A DNA stretch of 64,000 nucleotides from Mastigias papua. Lineage: Eukaryota > Cnidaria > Scyphozoa > Rhizostomeae > Mastigiidae. This document shows positions 1-11,800 of this stretch, in pieces. Made by a program: the position numbers and the translations under genes. Under the pieces are notes generated by a model. That model was not told where the DNA came from. It saw only the letters and a program-made list of their open reading frames with translations, and did not search any database. The stretch is from the NCBI GenBank assembly GCA_964019165.1, contig OZ025270.1, positions 643,001 through 707,000 of the forward strand, read 5' to 3'. The stretch's first letter is position 1. Each line of letters starts with the position of its first letter.

Positions 1-3000
1 TCATTTGTCGCTCACTTGTGGGCAAAATACCAAGGCTATAGCCTTACTTTTTGGCCAAAATTGGCTCATTTTCATCACTTTTCAATCTGCAATGAAAATC
101 AATCAATTTCAATTTCGGTCATTTTTCGCTCATGTTTGGGCAAAATACCAAGGCTATAGCCTTACTTTTTGGCCAATATTGGCTCATTTTCATCACTTCT
201 CAATCTGCAATCAAAATCAATCAATTTCAATTTCGGTCATTTGTCGTTCACTTTTGGGCAAAATACCAAGGCTATAGCTTTACTTTTTGGCCAAAATTGG
301 CTCATTTTCATCACTTTTCAATCTGCAATCAAAATCAATCAATGTCAATTTCGGTCATTTGTCGCTCAATTTTGGGCAAAATACCAAGGGTATAGCCTTA
401 CTTTTTGGCCAAATTTTGCTCATTTTCATCACTTTTCAATCTGCAATCAAAATCAATCAATTTCAATGTCGGTCATTTTTCGCTCATGTTTGGGCAAAAT
501 ACCAAGGCTATAGACTTACTGTCTGGCCAAAATTGGCTCATTTTCATCACTTTTCAATCTGCAATCAAAATCAATCAATTTCAATTTCGGTCATTTTTCG
601 CTCATTTGTGGGCAAAATACCAAGGCTATAGCCTTACTGTTTGGCCAAAATTGGCTCATTTTCATCACTTCTCAATCTGCAATCAAAATCAATCAATTTC
701 AATTTCGGTCATTTGTCGTTCAGTTTTGGGCAAAATACCAAGGCTATAGCCTTACTTTTTGGCCAAAATTGGCTCATTTTCATCACTTTTCAATCTGCAA
801 TCAAAATCAATCAATGTCAATTTCGGTCATTTGTCGCTCAATTTTGGGCAAAATACCAAGGGTATAGCCTTACTTTTTGGCCAAATTTTGCTCATTTTCA
901 TCACTTTTCAATCTGCAATCAAAATCAATCAATTTCAATGTCGGTCATTTTTCGCTCATTTTTGGGCAAAATACCAAGGCTATAGCTTTACTTTTTGGCC
1001 AAAATTGGCTCATTTTCATCACTTTTCAATCTGCAATCAAAATCAATCAATTTCAATTTCGGTCATTTTTCGCTCATGTTTGGGCAAAATACCAAGGCTA
1101 TAGACTTACTGTCTGGCCAAAATTGGCTCATTTTCATCACTTTTCAATCTGCAATCAAAATCAATCAATTTCAATTTCGGTCATTTTTCGCTCATTTGTG
1201 GGCAAAATACCAAGGCTATAGCCTTACTGTTTGGCCAAAATTGGCTCATTTTCATCACTTTTCAATCTGCAATCAAAATCAATCAATTTCAATGTCGGTC
1301 ATGTTTCGCTCATTTGTGGGCAAAATACCAAGGCTATAGCTTTACTTTTTGGCGAAAATTGGCTCATTTTCATCACTTTTCAATCTGCAATCAAAATCAA
1401 TCAATTTCAATTTCGGTCATTTTTCGCTCATGTTTGGGCAAAATACCAAGGCTATAGCCTTACTTTTTGGCCAAAATTGGCTCATTTTCATCACTTTTCA
1501 ATCTGCAATCAAAATCAATCAATTTCACTGTCGGTCATTTGTCGTTCACTTTTGGGCAAAATACCAAGGCTATAGCCTTACTTTTTGGCCAAAATTGGCT
1601 CATTTTCATCACTTTTCAATCTGTAATCAAAATCAATCAATTTCAATTTCGGTCATTTTTCGCTCATTTTTGTCCAGAATACCAAGGCTATAGCCTTACT
1701 TTTTGGCCAAAATTGGCTCATTTTCATCACTTTTCAATCTGCAATCAAAATCAATCAATTTCACTGTCGGTCATTTGTCGTTCACTTTTGGGCAAAATAC
1801 CAAGGCTATAGCCTTACTTTTTGGCCAAACTTGGCTCATTTTCATCAGTTCTCAATCTGCAATCAAAATCAATCAATTTCAATTTCGGTCATTTTTCGCT
1901 CATTTTTGGGCAAAATACCAAGGCTATAGCTTTACTTTTTGGCCAAAATTGGCTCATTTTCATCACTTTTCAATCTGCAATCAAAATCAATCAATTTCAA
2001 TTTCGGTCAATTCGGTCATTTTTCGCTCATTTTTGGCAAAATACCAAGGCTATAGCTGTACTTTACTTTACAAAATACCAAGGCTATAGCAATCTGCAAT
2101 CAAAGTCAATCAATGTCAATTTCGGTCAATTCCATCAGTTTTCGCTCAGTTTTGGGCAAAATACCAAGGGTATAGCCTTACTTTATTGCCAAAATTGGCT
2201 CATTTTCATCACTTTTCAATCTGTAATCAAAATCAATCAATTTCAATTTCGGTCATTTGTCGCTCACTTTTGGGCAAAATACCAAGGCTATAGCCTTACT
2301 TTTTGGCCAAAATTGGCTCATTTTCATCACTTCTCAATCTGCAATCAAAATCAATCAAGTTCAATTTCGGTCAATTCGGTCATTTTTCGCTCATTTTTGG
2401 CAAAATACCAAGGCTATAGCTTTACTTTACTTTACAAAATACCAAGGCTATAGCACTCTGCAATCAAAGGCAATCAATTTCAATTTCGGTCAAGTCGATC
2501 ATTGTTCGCACATTTTTGGGCAAAATACCAAGGCTATAGCTTTACTTTATTGCCAAAATTGGCTCATTTTCATCACTTTTCAATCTGTAATCAAAATCAA
2601 TCAATTTCAATTTCGGTCATTTGTCGCTCACTTTTGGGCAAAATACCAAGGCTATAGCCTTACTTTTCGGCCAAAATTGGCTCATTTTCATCACTTCTCA
2701 ATCTGCAATCAAAATCAATCAATTTCAATTTCGGTCAATTCGGTCATTTTTCGCTCATTTTTGGCAAAATACCAAGGCTATAGCTTTACTTTACTTTACA
2801 AAATACCAAGGCTATAGCACTCTGCAATCAAAGGCAATCAATTTCAATTTTGGTCAAGTCGATCATTGTTCGGACATTTTTGGGCAAAATACCAAGGCTA
2901 TAGCTTTACTTTATTGCCAAAATTGGCTCATTTTCATCACTTTTCAATCTGCAATCAAAATCAATCAATTTCAATTTCGGTCATTTGTCGCTCACTTTTG

Positions 3001-4485
3001 GGCAAAATACCAAGGCTATAGCCTTACTTTTTGGCCAAAATTGGCTCATTTTCATCACTTTTCAATCTGTAATCAAAATCAATCAATTTCAATTTCGGTC
3101 ATTTTTCGCTCATGTTTGGGCAAAATACCAAGGCTATAGACTTACTGTCTGGCCAAAATTGGCTCATTTTCATCACTTTTCAATCTGCAATCAAAATTAA
3201 TCAATTTCAATTTCGGTCATTTTTCGCTCACTTTTGGGCAAAATACCAAGGCTATAGCTTTACTTTTTGGCCAAAATTGGCTCATTTTCATCACTTTTCA
3301 ATCTGCAATCAAAATCAATCAATTTCAATTTCGGTCATTTGTCGCTCACTTTTGGGCAAAATACCAAGGCTATAGCCTTACTTTTTGGCCAAAATTGGCT
3401 CATTTTCATCACTTTTCAATCTGTAATCAAAATCAATCAATTTCAATTTCGGTCATTTTTCGCTCATGTTTGGGCAAAATACCAAGGCTATAGACTTACT
3501 GTCTGGCCAAAATTGGCTCATTTTCATCACTTTTCAATCTGCAATCAAAATTAATCAATTTCAATTTCGGTCATTTTTCGCTCACTTTTGGGCAAAATAC
3601 CAAGGCTATAGCTTTACTTTTTGGCCAAAATTGGCTCAGTTTCATCACTTGTCAATCTGCAATCAAAATCAGTCAATTTCAATTTCGGTCAACTGTCGCT
3701 CATTTGTGGGCAAAATACCAAGGCTATAGCCTTACTTTTTGGCCAAAATTGGCTCATTTTCATCACTTCTCAATCTGCAATCAAAATCAATCAATTTCAA
3801 TTTCGGTCATTTGTCGCTCATTTTTGGGCAAAATACCAAGGCTATAGACTTACTGTTTGGCCAAAATTGGCTCATTTTCATCACTTTTCAATCTGCAATC
3901 AAAATCAATCAATTTCAATTTCGGTCAATTGTCGCTCATTTTTGGGCAAAATACCAAGGCTATAGCCTTACTTTTTGGCCAAAATTGGCTCATTTTCATC
4001 ACTTGTCAATCTGCAATCAAAATCAATCAATTTCAATTTCGGTCAATTGTCGCTCATCTTTGGGCAAAATACCAAGGGTATAGCTTTACTTTTTGGCCAA
4101 AATTGGCTCATTTTCATCACTTTTCAATCTGTAATCAAAATCAATCAATTTCAATTTCGGTCATTTGTCGCTCATTTTTGGGCAAAATACCAAGGCTATA
4201 GGCTTACTTTTTGGCCAAAATTGGCTCATGTTCATGACTGTTCAATCTGCAATCAAAATCAATCAATTTCAATGTCGGTCATTTGTCGCTCATTTTTGGG
4301 CAAAATAACAAGGCTATAGCCTTACTTTTTGGCCAAAATTGGCTCAATTTCATCACTTTTCAATCTGCAATCAAAATCAATCAATTTCAATTTCGGTCAT
4401 TTGTCGCTTGTGGTTGGTCAAAATACCAAGGCTATAACCTCACTTTTTGGCCGAAAATGGCTCATTTTCATCACTTTGTAATCTA
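1..4485. repeat. 118-bp satellite array
   Basis: About 38 head-to-tail units with a 118-bp period; the array runs off the left edge of the window. Each unit carries a conserved core with a 14-bp perfect palindrome AAGGCTATAGCCTT, then 3 bp, then a 12-bp perfect palindrome TTTTGGCCAAAA (first copies at 32-45 and 49-60). The rest is AT-rich and includes a run of TCAATC/TCAATT steps. Units differ by scattered substitutions. Blocks recur at offsets of 472 bp (169-500 versus 641-960), 590 bp (about 500-720 versus 1090-1310) and 354 bp (3112 versus 3466), as unequal exchange would give. Because 118 is 3x39+1, long open frames appear by chance; they are not genes. Confidence 0.97.
1990..2985. repeat. 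364-bp higher-order block inside the satellite
   Basis: Here the unit changes. An extra 10-bp step (AATTCGGTCA) and a partial unit beginning CTTTACTTTACAAAATACC are inserted, and the compound pattern repeats with a 364-bp period (equivalent positions 2257, 2621, 2985). In the inserted sub-units the TTTTGGCCAAAA palindrome is replaced by TTTATTGCCAAAA or is absent, while the GGCTATAGC core is kept. This shows that a variant arose and then spread as a three-unit block. Confidence 0.85.
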
Positions 4486-4690
4486 GAATCAAAAGGAATG
4501 AACTTCAAGGGTGGTAATTTGTGGGCAAAATATGAAGTTTATAGGCCTTTGTTGGTCATGAAATGGCTCAGTTTGATCACTGTCAATCTGGAATCAAAAT
4601 GAATGAAGTTGATCAGTCTTGGGAAAAGACGAAGGCTATAGCCAGTCAGTTTGGCCAAAATAGCTTATGTTGATCACTTTTCAATCTATA
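4486..4690. repeat. Decayed right edge of the satellite
   Basis: About two strongly diverged units. Recognisable pieces such as GGCTATAGCC, TTTGGCCAAAA and TTTTCAATCT persist with substitutions and deletions. This is the usual decay at an array edge, where homogenisation is weak. Unique sequence begins near 4690. Confidence 0.75.
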
Positions 4691-5865
4691 CTTAAACGTA
4701 ATATATAATGATAATATGAAGTTGTCTGATTGAGTCGAATGTGAAAATATCGGTCCAGAAGGGAGTTGTAACAGATGTCTTCTAAAATAGTATAATGAAT
4801 GTTAGATGTAAGATGGGGTTTTGACAATAGGCGATCCCAAGGAGCCATAAATAACAAAAGCTTACAAATGATAAATTGCATACGTGATTTGAATATACAA
4901 ATTGAAACATGATAATGAAAAAGTCAAAAAAGAGGGCAGGCTAAAGCTTAACTAATTACTGTCATGCATTACTATAAATCTAAAATTATGCTTTTTTATG
5001 AAATAAATTTCCAAACCTGCAGCTATTGTGTATGTAAAATAAAAAATATAAAGTTAACCAAAATCTATGAACATTAGTTGAAAATTGCAGCTTAAAACTA
5101 TACGATCAGTGTCACGGCCAGGAAGATAGTCCTTTGTTGTACTTGATCTTTCTCTTTTTTCTCTTCGTGACACTAATCGTAAAATCCATGAGCACGCTAG
5201 TATTTGTAAAACACTCACTGACTGAAGAGACATACAAAGGTTCAGAGATAATTCCATTACCAAATCTCCAATACAATATTCCAGAGCTAACTTGAATACA
5301 TTTAGCCTTACCGGATGAATCAAAAGAGGGACTTCTATTTCTAATCAGAAGTGTTTCCTCAGCACATTCAGTGCTACGGATGTTGCGTGAATAACTTTTA
5401 AATATTCCGAACTTCCAAGCAATAAGAATGCATCTAATATCAACAGCAAACTTCAGACAAGTGTGAAACAAGCGTGCTTGAAACATGAAATCAATCTACT
5501 TTAGAAAGGACGATAAAAAGGGTAAATAAAAGAACTCTAGCAACAGCCAAGTGCAGATTTAACTACTTAAAATATGCTACTCATAGCAACCAATACTTCA
5601 AAGTTGATACCCCCATTCTCAATACAGAGTCAATAGTCAATAGTCTACATCTCTACTAGGAGTAGAGATATATTTACACCCAAAAATTCATGTTTCGAAC
5701 TCCTAACGAAGCCAAATATAATGCCCTATAAACCCGCAAGAAAGCCATCGATGAAGGATTTGTACAACACCTGTACAACAGCAATACAACACCAAGATAA
5801 CTCTACTAACCTCATCTCCCAAGGCCAATTATCAAGTACATGATTGAATTCAATATATGAGTGTT
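4691..5865. other. 3' flank of the filamin gene
   Basis: No conserved coding sequence was recognised. Open frames on the minus strand at 5054-5486 have no domain pattern and lie downstream of the filamin stop codon. Part of this stretch is probably the filamin 3' UTR, but I could not place a poly(A) signal with confidence. Confidence 0.5.
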
Positions 5866-8800
5866 CTAATGCATAGAACCGTTAACCCTTTGTCCTCCTC
5901 CTTCTCCATCCTGTAAAATCAATCTCTGTGTATCCAGCATTTTTTCCAGCTGATATTCATTGTCAGCGACACAAATCTGGAATGGGCTTCCTTGAGCTGC
6001 CTTGTCTGACCACAATACATTCACAGTGTAAATACCTGCTTCAGTTGGGTTGTATAAAACTCCAATTGTACGATCTTCCTGACTTTTTCTAAACATCTCC
6101 ACTTTGAAAGCTCCCTTTGGTCCATGAATACGTACTCTCAGAACGCCAGGCCCAGCTCCTTTAGTTTCGACAGTAAACTCTCCTCGATAATTCTCTAATA
6201 AGAATAACATACATACAAAAGAATTATAAATAGGAAACATATCCAAACTATATTTGAACAGATAGTTATGCAAAGCAAATATGTAGTGATCATAAGATAA
6301 AATGGTGGCGCATATCTTGCACCTTAATAGTGCAGTTTAACTGACAGTGATCTGACGACTAGTGATTACAGATTTCTGAATAGTGATTAATGATTACTGC
6401 TGATTAGCACTACCAAATTGACTCACTTACCAAAAAATCAAAGGTAACTCTTGTCAGTACCAACTGGCCAAATGAAAGGAGTTTTGTGTACAGAAAACAG
6501 GATTTCAAAGAAATAGAACATGAAAGTGCAAGAAAATAACTGAATCGAGCGTGATTCGAACCCGCAACTCCTAACTTTGTACGTCAAGTGCTCAATTAAC
6601 TTAGCAATTTCGTTGCAATTTCAAATCTTTGCTCAAGAGTAAGATATTTGCTCACACTGTCCCTCTCTTCGTCAATTTGCACAGGGGAGCCATCGCAGCT
6701 CCATTGCAGCTCAATCACAATGCACATTCGACCTGCTGTAGAGAGAGGACTGCCCACACAGGTGGAACATCACAGCCCCATCGACTGGATAGGACTACCG
6801 AGAAGGTAGTTTCATAGTTTATTTAGAGTAGTGGAAGTCTGTTATGGAATCGAAATAGGGATTTATCCAAACTCTGCGCAAAATGAATCAACAACGCATC
6901 GATTGCCCGATTCAATGTTAGAGTTGAAGCTAGTGAAGATTTGAAAATGATTAACTTGAAACCCATGAAAAATGGCTGCTTCAGTACAGATGAAAGGAAA
7001 GCATACTTACCTAGAAGTCCACTTTGTAGACCAGGTCCAGTAACTCTCACTTTCCCGACATCAGGGGCTTGTGAAATGCGTACCATAAATGGGCTACCAG
7101 GCACTGGTTTGCCATCCCATTCCAACTCAACGCTATGAACACCAGGTTCTTTTGCATTCAGATCGATAGTAAAGGTACCATCTTTATTGTCTGATATCAA
7201 CACATAAGTATCTTTCCCTCCAGGTGACTTACACCGACAGGTAAGCTGACCTTCACCGGCTTTTCGACCATCAAGGGTAAACTTTACTGGCTTTCCGGCA
7301 GTTCCTTCTTTCAAACCTTCTCCAGCTAGTACTAGAGAAGAAACAAATATATGAACATATGACAGTAGAAAAGTTGTGTGGCATCACGTAAAGGAAGGAC
7401 GATGCAGTGAAATGCTATCAAACTTCCTGCACTTGTATATTCCCAACTTAAAGTGTGAAATTAGTTTTCCCAAGACCATCAGAAGAAGACATAACAGTGT
7501 TGACGCTAGAAGGTTGTTTCTTATAAAAGAAATCATCCATAAGACCTGTTTCCACTGGAAACCGTAGAATCAAGATGAAACAGATACCTATTATAACGAA
7601 GGTGCCAGTTATGTCCCTCGGAGTATCAATATATTTCTGAAATCAGCAAGCTGTAAGTACCACAACAGCAATTCGAAAGAAAAATCAAATTAGAAAACAA
7701 CATCTTGCCACTTTTACTACGAAATCTTGTAATACGAGCCATATACATAACCAACTTACAAATAACCTGAGCTGCATCAGCAATTGAAACGCAGCATTGT
7801 GATGTGTAGACATGAAAAATCATGTGTCAAAAGAATCACAAAATAGATTATCACTCGCTTGAATCCATTGATCCACCGCAATGAGATCATCTTGAAAGGG
7901 AGCTCTGCATGCCATACAGCGGTGTAGAGTTAAACCTTGCACACGGGAAGCTTTTCTAGAGCGAAGGCCATGGTCCAAACGAAACTTTGATAAAGCCGCA
8001 CTTTCTACTTTTTATATTTTTGGAATAATTTAAAAAGCTCTCATCTGTTGACAAGATTGTGAGTCAATTATATACGGCGGTAACAGTGCTATTATATTAG
8101 GTCAACATTCTGATAGACTCGTGCATTAGGACTACCCAGAAAAGGGACGGGAGTCCAGTCACTCTGCGCAAAATAGAAGGTAGGTGATCTCCCGGCTCCC
8201 TTACGGTAGAGCGCTGCATCCCGTATATATAACATCGGGTGCAGATCCGCTGACCTCCTCGAAACACACTCGACGCCCTCCTGCCCCATCTTCTAAAGCA
8301 CGGAGTGCAAAATAGAATAAAGGCTTCCAGGAAACTATAGTAACGAAGGTTAACCGTTAAGCAAAGACTATGATGTCGGATTTCTGTATAAAAAATGAGA
8401 TTTTATCATAAAATATGCAATGAGCAAAAATATCATTATCAACAAAGTTGCATACCTATATGCTCAGGATGCGTCTTTGTGTACCCATTGACAAGAAAAG
8501 GGCTTCCTGTGATATGAATGTCATCGTATTTTATGGCTAGCTCGTACTTTACTGTATTTGGCACAGAATATGCAATTTCATATGTTTGGTCACCATTGTC
8601 TCTCACTGAAACCGGATACAGAGTGTTCGTTCCTTCCCCAAAAACAGAAGCAGTAAGCTCACCCTTCCCTGCGTCCTTACAGTCAACATGAACTTTTGTG
8701 ACTTCGTTTACTGCAGCTAAAAATGAATATTAACATTCAAAAATTTACCGAAAGAAAGGAGAGATGAGAAATATTAAGAGAAAAAAGAAATAGATGAATT

Positions 8801-11800
8801 CAAAATTAATTCAACAATGAAACTATTACCACTTTCAGGCAACAATGAACGGAGCATACCTTAAGCAAATAAAAGAACCTAAATGACTTAGCTAAGTGAG
8901 AATCAATTGAGAACATTCATAAAAGCTATTCTTTGTCAATACAACAACCTGCTTCCTTTACCACAAAACAATTTAGCATGGCCAACAAGTCCAAGAGCCA
9001 AATCCAAACATTTTAATGGGCATATAAATAAATTAATGTCTGAAAATATACCGTGAGTAGAATAACACACAGTGAATTGAATGTAAAGTAGCAACCTGTT
9101 TTGAATATGTGACAAAACAAAACACTATTCCAGAATCTTTTTACACAACATCTCATTTTTGGCCAGGTAAAAATGATCGAGGATAATTCGCTACTAGTTT
9201 GCTTACATACGAACTGCATGAAGCATAAAAAATGCGGCATTCTTTCAACTTCCTAACCGTTGTGAATTAATTCCATGAGTTAAATACTTCTTTTCCATTA
9301 AAATTAAAGCAGATGATTATAATTCATTGCTTCAAGATTCTGCAGCAGCTAAATTCATCAATTCCATTTAAGAGTCACTTCTCATCAAAACATATTTTGG
9401 TCATGGAGCGGGGGGTGGGGGTGTGCAATATATTCCATACAGGCAACAAAGCCGAAGACAACCTATGCTCTATTCCTATCATAGAATGAACTGGCTATCC
9501 GAATTTACCATAAAATGTAGATTATACCTTTATAAAGGCCATCTCCATCTGCAACAACGCCAGCTGCATTACTTGCCTCAAACACTTCAACATCATATGG
9601 ACAGCCAACCAACGGAGCTCCTCCAAAGAGCACTGTTACCTTGTGAATTCCATGCTGCCTCGGTTTGAAATGTATTTGCTTTGAGTTTATGCCGTTGTCA
9701 ATTATCATAACAGGCACATCCGTTGCACAGGGCGATTTTACAATGCATGTGACGTCACCTTGGCCGGCCTCTTCATCAAGCTCAATGTTCACTGAATATT
9801 CTTCCCCAACTTTGACATTTTTTGTTGCTGTGGCATGAAAATGGCATTTGCTGGGATCGCATACTTTTGCCGTGAAAGGGCTACCCCTAATTGGGGTGCT
9901 ATTAAACATGAGATGAACTTGAAGAGACCCAAGGGAATCTGGATAATACTGGGCTTTGTAAGTATTTTCCTCAGTTTTGATAATCTCAACTGGGATTTCT
10001 TCGTCACCGTAAAGTATACGTCCACTTACTTTTCCCGGTCCGGCACCAATGGTTGTAATTTCAAAACCAGCCTCTTCATTAAGACGTGCTTGATACAGCC
10101 CTTCCCCATGTGCCACACAATTCCCTGGCTCACACACCAGAATGGTGTAAGGACAACCACGAACCTTCCGGTTATTCCACAAAATATCTGTGTGATAGAT
10201 CCCAACAGTTGGCGGGTTGAACCAAATAGATACTGACCCATCACCGTTTTCCTCTACCTGTGTGGGAGTTACTGAATTATGAGGTCCAGTTGTTACAGCA
10301 CTGATTGTGCCCGGACCTGACCGTGAGATATCGATCTCAAATTGCGCTCTTTCACCGGGAACAACGCTGACACCATCATCTGTAATATTGAGAGCAAAGG
10401 AACGGTCATTCAAACAGCTTCTCTACTATTTCTATTTACCAATAATGGCCCTTTTGGCATTCCAAGGGTTTGTAATTTACAAACAGGATAAAAAGTTGTC
10501 ACAACCACTAGACAACAAGTCAGGGTGAAGCTAGTTAATGTGGACCGGCCGAGAGAAGGGCTACTTGACGAGTAGCATAGTGAATTTCATAACAACATCC
10601 TTTCATAAAAGTTTTTGTGACATAGTTAACAAGTAGTAGCTGTATTAGTGGCCAGATCTTGTTACAATAGGCCGTCATAGTAATTTTTTGTTTATACATA
10701 GAATACAACAACAGCAACATGGCGGTACAAAGCACGCTACAATCTTTTATTTTCAATAGGACGGCAAAATCATAGACAGAAAAGCATTGCTTAAGGTTGG
10801 AAAAAGTAACCAGTTTGAAACAAAACTTTCTCCATTCTCCACTCTTAGCAAATCAATCGAAACACTATAGTGTTAACATATCTTTTGAACAAGTTTCTCG
10901 TTGTATTCTTTTATACATGTTAACATTCATATTTAGTGGAGAAAATCTACAATCGATGAACTTTAAATTGGTAAGATATTTCCAACCTCTAAAAACTCAG
11001 ATGAGCTGTAAAACAATCAGATAAAAAGAATGTAGAATAAAGCTTTAAATAACAAGACAAATATATATATATAAGAATAATATAGTTTTTATGAACAATG
11101 GTATTGACTGACCTGCATTTTTCTGTTTTGATGAAACGACAACACTTTCTGAATCAACGACTCTAGAGACATAAGGGCAGCCTGGCAGATTTTCGCCATT
11201 AATGTTAATGAAAAGTCCATAAAGTCCAGTCATTTTTGGAGTATATTTAATAAGGTATGTACCACCTCCTTCGTTACGAACAGTAGCTGGGGCTTCTTCC
11301 ATTGTTGGTGAGACTGAATATGCATAAATTTGAGCATTATCTAGACCAGTTTCAAGCTTTATCTCAGCAACCTCGTTTACAAAAACATCACCAAGCCCGG
11401 ATCCAGATACTGTCACCCGAGTTAGGTCCTGTACAATTTTAATACTGACCGGGCTTCGATCAAGATGCTCTCCTTTGTAGGTTAGATCAACAGTATACCA
11501 CCCAGGAGCATCAAGTGGATATCTACAAGTTATCAAATGATCATTTGTTTTTTCTTTTACAATTGGCATTATTCTGTCATCATCACCTGCATCCAAGCCA
11601 GGGCCTGTCACTTTTACACGAAGATCATCTTCGTCAAATTCCTCTTCACAACGAATGTAAAACTCGTTTTCCTGTTCAATTTGCGGGTCAGTGAGACCGG
11701 CCCCTGAAATATGAAACATATCAGCAGTCACTTCGACTTTTGATTCCGGGACAGTAAAACTTTCAAGGTAGGACTCAACAGTAACCTCTTCTTCCTGCTG

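Noticed and set aside
5..4486. Many overlapping open frames of about 114 codons
   Set aside because: They come from the satellite; 118 is not a multiple of three, and stops fall every third unit. No start context or conservation.
5054..5486. Minus-strand frames as an extra filamin exon
   Set aside because: They lie downstream of the in-frame TAG stop and show no Ig-repeat signature.
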